A stretch of DNA of 64,000 nucleotides. Origin: an uncultured Pelagibacteraceae bacterium (lineage in GTDB: Bacteria > Pseudomonadota > Alphaproteobacteria > Pelagibacterales > Pelagibacteraceae). Made by a program: the position numbers and the translations under genes. The stretch is taken from positions 1-64,000 of the forward strand of contig CACKBP010000001.1 of assembly GCA_902598315.1 (NCBI GenBank), given 5' to 3'. The notes under the pieces are model-generated. The model saw only the letters and a list, made by a program, of their open reading frames with translations. It ran no database searches and had not been told where the DNA came from. Below are positions 46,978 to 55,440 of the stretch, piece by piece. Each line of letters opens with the position of its first letter. Position 1 is the first letter of the stretch.

Positions 46978-47973
46978 ATAAATCCAACTTTATCAAAAAA
47001 AATTTTAGCATGGTATGATAATAACAAAAGGAACCTGCCTTGGCGTGTTAGCAAAAAGTCACCTAAAAAGCTATATTATAGGCTTCTAAGCGAATTTATG
47101 TTGCAACAAACACAAGTAAAAACAGTTGTTCCATATTTTTATAAGTTCACAAAAAAATTCAAAACTTTAAAAGCTCTATCTAAAAGTAACGAAAAAGACA
47201 TTCTAAAAATGTGGGAAGGGTTAGGTTATTATAGGAGAGCTAAAAATCTCTTAGAATGTTCTAAAAAGCTAGTAAACGATTATGAATCTAAAATTCCAGA
47301 AACAATAGATGAGATAAAAAAATTACCTGGTATTGGTGAGTACACTGGAAATGCATTATTAGGGTTGGTTAATGATAAACCAAGTGTGGCTCTAGACGGC
47401 AATGTAAAAAGAATTTTTTCAAGAAATCTTAATAAAGAGGAAAATAAAATAAATTTTAATAAATTTATAGAGGCAAATAAAAAAAAACTTTTTAACACAA
47501 ATCGTAATGCTGATTTTGTTGAAGCTTTAATGGAATTTGGTGCATTAGTGTGCAAACCAAAAAACCCAAATTGTCTTACTTGCTGTTTGAATAAATCCTG
47601 TAAGTATTTTAAGTCTACTAATAAAATTAAAGGTATTAAGAAAAAAATGATTAGAAATAAAAATTACGATATTTTTTGTTACATAAATAAGAAAAAACAA
47701 ATTGCATTAACAAAAAATAATCAATTAGGTTTTTTAAAAAATTTTAATATTCCGGTAATTAAAGAGTCAATTAATCCACCAATTAGAAAAAATTGGAAAC
47801 ATCTTAAAAGTTATAAAAATTCTATTTCAAACCTAAAATTAAATATTAACCTATACTATAGATTTTCTGATAAAATTCCTCGTGCTTGTAGCTGGTATTC
47901 ACTTGAAAAAAATAAAGAATTTATTCCGAGTTTTACAAAAAAAATATTTAGACAAGTATCAACTTTATTTTAA
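46972..47973 (+). CDS. mutY: A/G-specific adenine glycosylase
   Basis: Removes adenine mispaired with 8-oxoguanine. From the ATG at 46972 the product is 333 residues; the frame is open further upstream but the family N-terminus begins here. Seen are the catalytic Glu41 in SEFMLQQTQV, helix-hairpin-helix LPGIGEYTGNA, catalytic Asp142 in ALDGNVKR and the 4Fe-4S ligands C194, C201, C204 and C210. The C-terminal NUDIX-like domain is short and poorly conserved. The start overlaps the divergent dciA start. Confidence 0.95.
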   Translation: MHINPTLSKKILAWYDNNKRNLPWRVSKKSPKKLYYRLLSEFMLQQTQVKTVVPYFYKFTKKFKTLKALSKSNEKDILKMWEGLGYYRRAKNLLECSKKLVNDYESKIPETIDEIKKLPGIGEYTGNALLGLVNDKPSVALDGNVKRIFSRNLNKEENKINFNKFIEANKKKLFNTNRNADFVEALMEFGALVCKPKNPNCLTCCLNKSCKYFKSTNKIKGIKKKMIRNKNYDIFCYINKKKQIALTKNNQLGFLKNFNIPVIKESINPPIRKNWKHLKSYKNSISNLKLNINLYYRFSDKIPRACSWYSLEKNKEFIPSFTKKIFRQVSTLF

Positions 47974-49103
47974 TGAAAAAAAAAATAGCAATCATTGGCG
48001 CTGGTATAGCAGGTTTAACTTTTGCAAATTTGATTAAGAAAAATTCTGATCATGAGTTTATGCTGTATGAAAAACAAGAAAGCTTATCCCTTGATGAAGG
48101 GTTTGGAATTCAACTTTCAACGAATAGCATTAAAATTTTAAATCAAATTGACTTTAATAAGATAAACGATATGAAAATATTTCAACCCAAAGCAGTTGAT
48201 TTTTATAATATTCAAAATAAAAAAATTTGTGATTTAGATTTAACACAATTTAATACAGATCAGAGCAAATATACAACATTGCAAAGATCAACCTTAATAG
48301 AGTTTTTAAAAGATGAAGTTTATACTCAACACCTAAGATTCGGAAAAAAAATAAAAGAAGTTTCTGAACTAAAAGGCAAGGTGCTTATCAAATTCGAAGA
48401 TAACACAAACGATCTTGTTGACATAGTTATCGGAGCTGATGGAATTTTTTCAAATACAAAATCTTTCTTTGAAAAGAAAAAAAATGAACCTAAATTTAAA
48501 AAAGCAGTAGCTGTTAGAACGATGCTTAAATCAAAATCTAATCTTATGATAGATGAAGAAAATATTAGTCTTATGATGGGAAAAAATTGCCACGTTGTTA
48601 TTTATCCCGTAAATAAAAACAAAGAACTAAATGTTGTTTGTATTATTAGAGAAAAAAAATATGATCCTGATAATATTAAATCATTGGTTGGTAAAGTTGT
48701 TGTACAAAATTCTGATTTAGAAAAAGTTTTTGAAGGAAATTTGAGCTCTTGGCCTTTATATTCCACGCCTTCAATACTTCCATCTACAAATAGTAAAGTT
48801 TTTTATATAGGAGATGCTTTTAATGGATTTTTACCAACTTTAGCTCAAGGCGCAGGGCAATCGATAGAGAGTGCCTATGAGTTATTTAATTTAATTAAAG
48901 AAGATAAGACAGAAATCCAGAACACTTATTTTCAAGAGAGATCTAGAAGAGCAAAGATAGTAAAGAGAAGATCGAATATTAATTTTTTTGCTTTCCATTT
49001 TTCTAGCTCAATTATGCAAGTAATTAGGAACTTTTTTATAAAATTTTTAGTTAAAAGAAGGAGTTTTATTAGTTCTTATTTAGGCACAGTATATAAAAAC
49101 TAA
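47973..49103 (+). CDS. FAD-dependent monooxygenase (aromatic hydroxylase family)
   Basis: Flavoprotein of 376 residues with the N-terminal AIIGAGIAGLTFANL, the middle DG motif VIGADGIFSNTKS and the C-terminal FAD motif FYIGDAFNGFLPTLAQGAGQSIESA. This is the p-hydroxybenzoate hydroxylase-type layout shared by ubiquinone ring hydroxylases and salicylate-type hydroxylases. A role in ubiquinone synthesis is possible but unproven. Its ATG overlaps the mutY stop by 1 base and its end overlaps the convergent ccrM by 4. Confidence 0.85.
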   Translation: MKKKIAIIGAGIAGLTFANLIKKNSDHEFMLYEKQESLSLDEGFGIQLSTNSIKILNQIDFNKINDMKIFQPKAVDFYNIQNKKICDLDLTQFNTDQSKYTTLQRSTLIEFLKDEVYTQHLRFGKKIKEVSELKGKVLIKFEDNTNDLVDIVIGADGIFSNTKSFFEKKKNEPKFKKAVAVRTMLKSKSNLMIDEENISLMMGKNCHVVIYPVNKNKELNVVCIIREKKYDPDNIKSLVGKVVVQNSDLEKVFEGNLSSWPLYSTPSILPSTNSKVFYIGDAFNGFLPTLAQGAGQSIESAYELFNLIKEDKTEIQNTYFQERSRRAKIVKRRSNINFFAFHFSSSIMQVIRNFFIKFLVKRRSFISSYLGTVYKN

Positions 49104-50173
49104 TTTTGTTTTTCCGAGATAAATTTTTGCCTTAAACTATCAATTATTACAGTTGATCCATTAAGATTATAATGCCAATAAGTCCAACCGTTATAACTTT
49201 CTGCTCCCATTATCTTTGCTGCAATCTTATGTATTGAACCTGCAATATCCTTGTATTTTATACTTCCATCTGCCCTTATTTTTGCATTAATCTTTTTCTT
49301 CGGATCAAATAAAGATGTTCCAGGCTTAATTATTCCTAATTCCACAAGCGAACCAAAAGGTACTCTAGGTTTTGATTTATTATTTCCAATAGTATCTAGA
49401 TAGTCATCAGCTATTTTTTTAGTTTTATTAATTCTCTTATTAGCTGCAATAAAATATTTTTTATCTTTCTCGATTCCATAGTAATTTCTTCCTAGCTTTT
49501 TGGACACAACTGCTGTGGTCCCAGTACCTAAAAAGGGATCAAATATCGTATCACCTTTATTAGTAGTTGCTAATATAATTCTATGAAGAAGGGCTTCTGG
49601 CTTTTGAGTGGAATGTATTTTTTTTCCATTTTTCTTCAGTCTCTCTTTCCCATTACAAACAGGTAATGTCCAATCCGATCTCATTTGCAAATCATCGTTA
49701 AAACACTTAAGAGATTGGTAATTAAAAGTATATTTTGATTTTTTATTTTTTGAAGCCCAAATTAAAGTTTCATGAGCATTAGTAAATCTTGTTCCCTTAA
49801 AATTAGGCATTGGATTATTTTTTCTCCAAATAACGTCATTAAGCAACCAATAACCTAAATTTTGCAAGTGATAACCTAGCCGGAAAATATTGTGATAGGA
49901 TCCCATTACCCAAATAGATCCATCATCTTTTAAAATTCTTTTACATTCTGTTAACCAAGACTTACAAAATTCATCGTAATGTTTGAAACTATTAAACTGA
50001 TCCCAATTATCATTAACACCGTTTACTTTACTAGAATCTGGACGTGTTAATTTTTCACCAATCTGCATGTTGTAAGGTGGATCAGCAAAAACTAAATTAA
50101 AAGTTTTGTCTGGAATTTTTTTTAATTCTTTTAAACAATCGCCATTAATTAATTTATTAGAAAATTTCAACAT
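49100..50173 (-). CDS. ccrM: Cell-cycle DNA methyltransferase, GANTC type
   Basis: Methylates adenine in GANTC and in alphaproteobacteria links replication to gene expression. The 357-residue beta-class enzyme has the catalytic DPPY at 31-34 (LVFADPPYNM), the SAM-binding DPFLGTGTTAVV later on, and the C-terminal domain special to CcrM (RVPFGSLVELGII, then IRADGSIKY and SYNGWTYWHY). Four GANTC sites lie in the 78 bases upstream, two of them in a perfect inverted repeat 6 bases before the ATG, which suggests autoregulation by methylation. No restriction partner is nearby. Confidence 0.95.
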   Translation of the reverse strand: MLKFSNKLINGDCLKELKKIPDKTFNLVFADPPYNMQIGEKLTRPDSSKVNGVNDNWDQFNSFKHYDEFCKSWLTECKRILKDDGSIWVMGSYHNIFRLGYHLQNLGYWLLNDVIWRKNNPMPNFKGTRFTNAHETLIWASKNKKSKYTFNYQSLKCFNDDLQMRSDWTLPVCNGKERLKKNGKKIHSTQKPEALLHRIILATTNKGDTIFDPFLGTGTTAVVSKKLGRNYYGIEKDKKYFIAANKRINKTKKIADDYLDTIGNNKSKPRVPFGSLVELGIIKPGTSLFDPKKKINAKIRADGSIKYKDIAGSIHKIAAKIMGAESYNGWTYWHYNLNGSTVIIDSLRQKFISEKQN

Positions 50174-50179
50174 TTTCTA

Positions 50180-50251
50180 GATTCAACTTCAAATTGAATC
50201 AAGGGTCAAATGATTTTAGAAAAAAAATGAGTCCTCTTGTGTTTGAGATTC
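50180..50251 (-). promoter_or_regulatory. Cluster of four GANTC sites in front of ccrM
   Basis: GANTC sites occur at 50180-50184 (GATTC), 50196-50200 (GAATC), 50229-50233 (GAGTC) and 50247-50251 (GATTC). The first two form the perfect inverted repeat GATTCAA / TTGAATC with a 7-base spacer (50180-50200), 6 bases from the ATG. A TAAAAT at 50218-50213 on the - strand could be the -10 box, which would put the inverted repeat in the leader. Confidence 0.65.
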
Positions 50252-50821
50252 TTAACTCGACAATATCTTGTGTATTGGTTTAAAACCTTTTCTATGGTGC
50301 GAGGTTACACCAAATTTTTTTAATCCCTCAAGATGAGCTTTAGTACCATAACCAAAATTTCTCTCCCATGCATAATTAGAAAATTTTTCAGATAATCTTA
50401 TCATAAACCTGTCGCGATAAACTTTTGCAATAATTGAAGCTGCACTAATAACTTTTATTTTCTCATCTCCATTAATAATCGTTTTACAATTTTTTAAACC
50501 TTTTGGCACAAAATTTCCATCTATCAATATTAAGTTTGGTTTTATTTCAAGATTTTCGATTGCTCTTTTCATCGAAAGGAGTGACGCACCTAAAATATTA
50601 AATTTTAAAATTTCATCCACAGATGCTATTCCAATTGAAAAGAAAGAGTTTATTTTAATATGATCAGAAATTTCTTGTCTTTTTTTAAATGAGATTTTTT
50701 TAGAGTCTCTCAAAAGATTTAATTTTATACCATCTTTTAATATTACGGCTGCAGACACTACCGGACCCGCAAGACAGCCTCTCCCAACTTCATCTACACC
50801 TGCTGTAAATAATTTGTTCAA
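50252..50821 (-). CDS. rnhB: Ribonuclease HII
   Basis: Cuts at ribonucleotides embedded in DNA and in RNA-DNA hybrids. The 189-residue product starts with the family signature AGVDEVGRGCLAGPVVSAAVI (Asp and Glu of the active site), followed by LRDSKKI, LIDGN and ISAASIIAKVYRDR, and FGYGTKAHLEGL. It begins directly after the uracil-DNA glycosylase stop (0-base gap) and ends next to the GANTC cluster of ccrM. The order RNase HII next to ccrM is common in alphaproteobacteria. Confidence 0.96.
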   Translation of the reverse strand: MNKLFTAGVDEVGRGCLAGPVVSAAVILKDGIKLNLLRDSKKISFKKRQEISDHIKINSFFSIGIASVDEILKFNILGASLLSMKRAIENLEIKPNLILIDGNFVPKGLKNCKTIINGDEKIKVISAASIIAKVYRDRFMIRLSEKFSNYAWERNFGYGTKAHLEGLKKFGVTSHHRKGFKPIHKILSS

Positions 50822-51517
50822 TTAAATTTTTAATTTATTTTTTTTATCTCTTATCATTTTTAAATCTATCCATGCCATCTTCTTTTGGGCTGGTTGTCTC
50901 ATTAAGAATGCAGGATGGAAAGTTACAAGCACAGACGTTTTACAATTTCCAAACTTTTTTTCTATCCATTGACCCCTCATTTTTGAAATTACTACATCAT
51001 TTCCTATAATAGCATTCATGGCTGTGCTTCCTAATAAAACTAATATTTTTGGATTTATTATCTCAATATGTTTTGTAATAAAAGGAAGATACCTTTCAAC
51101 TTCTTTAGGATTAGGCCTTCGATTTTCTGGAGGTCGATAGTTAACAATATTTGAGATATAAACTTTTTTCCTATCTAGACCGATAGCTAAGAGCATTTTA
51201 TCTAATAATTGACCAGCTCTTCCCACAAAAGGTAGCCCTTCCTGATCTTCATTTGCACCGGGGGCCTCACCAATAAGCATTATTTTTGATTTAGGATTAC
51301 CATCGCTAAATACAATATTTTTTGCCTGGTTTTTTAAATCACAATTTTTTTGATTAATAATTGAATTTTTTAGGGTTTCTAAGCTTTTAGCTTTATCTTC
51401 TGATATTTCAAAATTATCTTTTTTAAATCTATTAATTGCCTTATTATTGTAAATTAAATTATAATTAATAAACTTGTAATATTTCAGCAATTTTATTGAA
51501 TTATTTTTTTTTAACAT
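50822..51517 (-). CDS. Uracil-DNA glycosylase, family 4-like, without the Fe-S cysteines
   Basis: Removes uracil from DNA. The 231-residue product has the family motif LIGEAPGANEDQEGLPFVGRAGQLL, the segment YRPPENRRPNP and the second catalytic motif TFHPAFLMR. Aligned by eye with family 4 enzymes, only the second of the four cluster cysteines remains (in KNCDLK); the first is Gln, and those in the positions of VNYRPP and VERYLPF are Tyr, so a 4Fe-4S cluster is unlikely. It starts 3 bases from the divergent TPR gene and abuts rnhB. Confidence 0.9.
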   Translation of the reverse strand: MLKKNNSIKLLKYYKFINYNLIYNNKAINRFKKDNFEISEDKAKSLETLKNSIINQKNCDLKNQAKNIVFSDGNPKSKIMLIGEAPGANEDQEGLPFVGRAGQLLDKMLLAIGLDRKKVYISNIVNYRPPENRRPNPKEVERYLPFITKHIEIINPKILVLLGSTAMNAIIGNDVVISKMRGQWIEKKFGNCKTSVLVTFHPAFLMRQPAQKKMAWIDLKMIRDKKNKLKI

Positions 51518-51520
51518 ACT

Positions 51521-53221
51521 ATGCCTATTTTTAAGATATTTTGTAAACTTACATTACAGTTTATATTTGTCATTGTTTTTATTTTTTTTTCCACACTTCA
51601 AGCTAAAAACTTGGATAAATTTGATAAAGCAGACAAAATTTCTGATTATTTTTCAGGTATATTACTTTTAAATCAAAGCAAATATACAGACTCTTATAAT
51701 TATTTAAAAAGACTAGATGGTCTTGAAAAGAGCCATATAAATTTCACTAAAAAATTTATTTATTCTTCAATTAATTCTAGAAATTTTAATGATGCTTTTA
51801 TTTTTGCAAAAAAATTAGACAAGGATCAAAAAAATAGTTTTGAAACCGATATCATAATTGGAGTCAATTATTTAAAAAATTCAAATTTTGAACTAGCTAA
51901 AAAGTATTTTTTTAAGGCTAAAGAAAGAAATTCTATATCTATCCTTAATAATTACATCGCAAATACTTTATATCTTTGGTCTGATTTAAGAGATAATAAT
52001 TTGGAAAAGGCGAAAATTAATTTAAACCAACTGGATAATAGATTTGAAAACATAAAAAAAATTCAAGATGTTTTTTTGAATTGTTACTTTGATAGTAAAG
52101 AAACTAGTTTTCTTTATGACAGTCTGATATCAGATCAGAAAACAGATTTTTCAAGATACAATTATTTTTACGCTAGATATTTAGATAATCAAGGTGATAA
52201 AATTAAAGCTAAAAAAATTGTTGAGACAGCATTAAAGAAATATCCTAGAAACTTAATACTAAATCAATATAAAATCGACTTAGATCTTAAAAAAACTAAA
52301 CCAAATTTTGATTGTAAAAAAGAAAATGAAGTTGTAGCAGAATTACTTTATATTGGTGCCAATGCCTTGTCCTCTCAATCATTTTTTCAATTATCTAATT
52401 TCTATTTAAATTTATCAAAATATCTAAACAAAAATTTTCATTCATTTGATACTTTATTAGCTGAAAATTATTACAAAATTGATGATTTAAGAACGGCAAA
52501 AGAAATTTATCAAAAAATAATTAAAAATGGCGATGCTTTTAATTGGTACTCAAATAAACAGATTTCAAGAATATTAATTCAGGAAAATAAAAAAGAGGAA
52601 TCTCTAAAATTACTAAATAAGTCTTACAATGAGCTCACCACAAAAGGTATTTATGAAATGTATGACTATGCTGAGTTTTTAAAAAATAATGATAACTTCG
52701 CTGAATCAATAAAATACTATACAAAAATTTTAAATAAAATTAGTGTTGACCATCCGCTATTTCCAGAAGTAACTGATGGTAGGGGTGTTGCATACGAGAG
52801 GAATGGCGAGTGGGATAAAGCCGAGAAAGATTTGCTTGCCTCTTTAGATGCAAGACCCAATCAAGCTTATGTTATAAATTATCTCGCATATTCTTGGATT
52901 GAGCAAGGAGTTAAAATTGAAAAATCTCTTGAAATGTTAGAGGAGGCAAATAAAATCAAATCGAATGATCCGTATATTATAGACTCGCTTGGATGGGCCT
53001 TATTCAAATTGAAAAGATATAAAGAGTCTAAAAAATATTTACAGCTTGCAGTTAGGCTAATGCCAGCAGATCCTATTGTAAATGATCACTACGGAGATGT
53101 TCTGTGGAAAAATGGTAATAAGCTTCAAGCTAGATATTATTGGAAATATGTTTTGAGTCTTGATGATGCAGTAAAAGATTTAAAAGATATCATTGAGCAA
53201 AAATTAATAAAAGGCCTATAA
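51521..53221 (+). CDS. Exported tetratricopeptide repeat protein
   Basis: Product of 566 residues with an N-terminal signal or anchor (about 7-26, ending STLQAKN) and then mostly helical repeats. Clear TPR units lie in the C-terminal part, for instance GRGVAYERNGEWDKAEKDLLASLDARPN (about 430 on), the following YLAYSWIEQG unit and SLGWALFKLKRYKESKKYL. It probably acts as a scaffold in the periplasm or outer membrane; function unknown. The gene ends exactly where ispE begins, and its ATG is 3 bases from the divergent uracil-DNA glycosylase start. Confidence 0.85.
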   Translation: MPIFKIFCKLTLQFIFVIVFIFFSTLQAKNLDKFDKADKISDYFSGILLLNQSKYTDSYNYLKRLDGLEKSHINFTKKFIYSSINSRNFNDAFIFAKKLDKDQKNSFETDIIIGVNYLKNSNFELAKKYFFKAKERNSISILNNYIANTLYLWSDLRDNNLEKAKINLNQLDNRFENIKKIQDVFLNCYFDSKETSFLYDSLISDQKTDFSRYNYFYARYLDNQGDKIKAKKIVETALKKYPRNLILNQYKIDLDLKKTKPNFDCKKENEVVAELLYIGANALSSQSFFQLSNFYLNLSKYLNKNFHSFDTLLAENYYKIDDLRTAKEIYQKIIKNGDAFNWYSNKQISRILIQENKKEESLKLLNKSYNELTTKGIYEMYDYAEFLKNNDNFAESIKYYTKILNKISVDHPLFPEVTDGRGVAYERNGEWDKAEKDLLASLDARPNQAYVINYLAYSWIEQGVKIEKSLEMLEEANKIKSNDPYIIDSLGWALFKLKRYKESKKYLQLAVRLMPADPIVNDHYGDVLWKNGNKLQARYYWKYVLSLDDAVKDLKDIIEQKLIKGL

Positions 53222-54061
53222 ATGGTCCTAAAATCATACGCTAAAATAAATTTGTCTTTATCAGTTAATAAAAAATTGAAAAGTGGATTTCACGATATTC
53301 AATCAATTTATTGTTTAATAGATCTTAATGATAAAATTTTAGTAAAAAAAATAAAAAATAATCATTCTGACGTAATTTCATTTAGCGGGCCTTTTTCCAA
53401 GCATGTCAATAAGTCTGACAATTCAATTCAAAAAATATTAAGTTTAATGAGAACAAATAAACTTATTAAAGGTTATTACTCAATAAAAGTTCAAAAGAAA
53501 ATCCCTGTATTTGGAGGTTTTGGAGGTGGGACTAGCAATGCAGCTACATTACTTAAAGAACTAACAAAAAAAAAAATTGATAAAAAAATCTTTAATAAAA
53601 TTATCAATGTTATAGGTTCTGACCTAAGACTTTTTTCAACAAATCACGGCTTTCAAAAGAGTCTGAAATCTATAATTCAGCTAAAAAAGAAACATAAATT
53701 TTATTTTTTGCTTGTGTTTCCAATGATTAATAGCTCCACTAAAAACGTATACTCAAATATAAAAAAATACTCAAAATCAAATAATTTACAAAAAACAAAT
53801 GTAGATCTAAAAGAAAATTTCATTAATTATCTTAAAAATTCTAATAATGATCTACAATCAATTGTTGAAAAACAACATCCAATAATAAGGCAATTATTAA
53901 TTAAAATTAGCAGCACAAAAGGTTGTCACTTTTCAAGAATGACTGGTTCGGGATCTGCTTGTTTTGGACTTTATACTAATAAGAATTGTACAAAAGTCGC
54001 ACTTAAAAAATTAAGAAAGAAATACCCAAAATTTTGGATATCGACTGCAAAAACTATTTAA
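53222..54061 (+). CDS. ispE: 4-diphosphocytidyl-2-C-methyl-D-erythritol kinase
   Basis: Fourth step of the MEP isoprenoid pathway, a GHMP kinase. The 279-residue product starts with KSYAKINLSLSV, has the ATP loop PVFGGFGGGTSNAATLL, and the C-terminal GHMP motif RMTGSGSACFGLY. Its length is normal. It starts at the first base after the TPR gene stop and is followed after 35 bases by tRNA-Gln. With ispH it shows that isoprenoids are made by the MEP route. Confidence 0.94.
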   Translation: MVLKSYAKINLSLSVNKKLKSGFHDIQSIYCLIDLNDKILVKKIKNNHSDVISFSGPFSKHVNKSDNSIQKILSLMRTNKLIKGYYSIKVQKKIPVFGGFGGGTSNAATLLKELTKKKIDKKIFNKIINVIGSDLRLFSTNHGFQKSLKSIIQLKKKHKFYFLLVFPMINSSTKNVYSNIKKYSKSNNLQKTNVDLKENFINYLKNSNNDLQSIVEKQHPIIRQLLIKISSTKGCHFSRMTGSGSACFGLYTNKNCTKVALKKLRKKYPKFWISTAKTI

Positions 54062-54096
54062 ATTCATTTATTTATGATATATCTGTCCTCAATAAT

Positions 54097-54170
54097 TGGG
54101 GCATAGCCAAGCGGTAAGGCAGCGGTTTTTGATACCGCCATCCTAGGTTCGAATCCTAGTGCCCCAGCCA
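54097..54170 (+). tRNA. tRNA-Gln (TTG), CCA encoded
   Basis: Cloverleaf: acceptor TGGGGCA with TGCCCCA (the U1-A72 pair is typical of tRNA-Gln), anticodon arm GCGGT/ACCGC with loop TTTTGAT and anticodon TTG at 54129-54131, T arm CTAGG-TTCGAAT-CCTAG, discriminator G and encoded CCA. The cca gene begins 7 bases after the CCA. Confidence 0.96.
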
Positions 54171-54177
54171 TGGATTT

Positions 54178-55440
54178 ATGCTTAATCTAAAATTTAATTT
54201 TTTACAAAATATCAAGAGTTTTATTTTTCCTTTTTATAAAAACAAAGATCTAAAATTTATTTTTAAAAAATTGCAGGAGGGCACACCAGAAGAGAGAGTA
54301 GTTGCTCGATTTGTTGGAGGATGTGTAAGAAAATATATATCAAAACAAAAAATTGACGATATTGATATAGCTACAATTTTAACCGCTGATGAGGTTAAAG
54401 AGAAGTTTAAAGGTACAAATTTAAAGGTAATTGAAACTGGATTAAAGCACGGCACCGTAACAGTTGTATCTGATAGCCATAAAGTTGAAATAACCACATT
54501 AAGAAAAGATATCAAAACAGATGGAAGGCATGCAGAAGTTGAGTATACGGATGACTGGAATTTAGACTCTGAACGAAGAGACTTTACTATTAATGCTATT
54601 TATTTAGATATAAATGGAAAAATTTTTGATCCTCAGAGGGGTACTTTCGATCTTAAGAATAATACTGTCAAATTTATTGGAGACCCGCAAAAAAGAATTG
54701 AAGAAGATTATTTAAGAATAATTAGATTTATAAGATTTAAAATAATGTACGACATGAGAGTAGAACCAACTACTAGCAATGCAATTAAACAAAATTTGGA
54801 TGGAATAAAAAAGATTTCTAAGGAAAGGGTTCTTGTTGAATTACTTAAGATTTTAGACCTTAAAAATATTTTAAAAATAAACGAAAGTTCTAATCTTAAA
54901 GAAATTTTTTCATTGATATTTCCTGAATTTTTATACTTAAACAGGTTAGAACGGCTTAAAAAAGTATACGATTTTTCAGAATTAAATAGAGATATTTTGC
55001 TTTCAGTATTACTAATTGATGAAAAAGATAATCATGAATATTTTATACATAAGTATAATGCTTCCAATAAAATAAAAGAGAACTTAGGAAAATTTAATAA
55101 GAATTTCGCAGAATTGAAAAACAACAAAGATTTTTTCGAAAAAGATTTAATTAAAAATGCCTATACTAATGGTAAAAATCATTTAATAGCTCTAAATTTG
55201 ATTAACTTTTCAATAAATTCAAAAGTGAAAATTAAAGATTTTTCTAAGACTCTTAATAAAATTTTAAAAATTGAGGTGCCTATATTTCCGATTGATGGCG
55301 AGACATTAAAACAAAAAGGGATGCATGAGGGACAGACTTTAGGGAATGTTTTAAAAATTTTGGAGAAAGAGTGGATAAATAACAATTTTAAAATCTCGAA
55401 TGAGAGAGTTGAAGAAGTAATTAAAGTAAATTTCAATTAA
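54178..55440 (+). CDS. cca: CCA tRNA nucleotidyltransferase / poly(A) polymerase family
   Basis: Adds or repairs the 3' CCA of tRNAs. The 420-residue product has the nucleotidyltransferase head with RFVGGCVRKYI and the catalytic DDIDIAT, then KHGTVTVV, the RRDFTINAIYLD motif and the RNA-binding EEDYLRIIRFIRF. The C-terminal half is helical and diverged. The only suitable start is 7 bases after the mature 3' end of tRNA-Gln, so its mRNA leader is likely set by tRNA processing. Poly(A) polymerase activity cannot be excluded. It overlaps the convergent greA by 4 bases. Confidence 0.92.
   Translation: MLNLKFNFLQNIKSFIFPFYKNKDLKFIFKKLQEGTPEERVVARFVGGCVRKYISKQKIDDIDIATILTADEVKEKFKGTNLKVIETGLKHGTVTVVSDSHKVEITTLRKDIKTDGRHAEVEYTDDWNLDSERRDFTINAIYLDINGKIFDPQRGTFDLKNNTVKFIGDPQKRIEEDYLRIIRFIRFKIMYDMRVEPTTSNAIKQNLDGIKKISKERVLVELLKILDLKNILKINESSNLKEIFSLIFPEFLYLNRLERLKKVYDFSELNRDILLSVLLIDEKDNHEYFIHKYNASNKIKENLGKFNKNFAELKNNKDFFEKDLIKNAYTNGKNHLIALNLINFSINSKVKIKDFSKTLNKILKIEVPIFPIDGETLKQKGMHEGQTLGNVLKILEKEWINNNFKISNERVEEVIKVNFN

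Noticed and set aside
49100-50173. Restriction-modification system
   Set aside because: The methyltransferase has the CcrM-specific C-terminal domain and sits beside rnhB with no endonuclease gene nearby, so it is a solitary cell-cycle enzyme.
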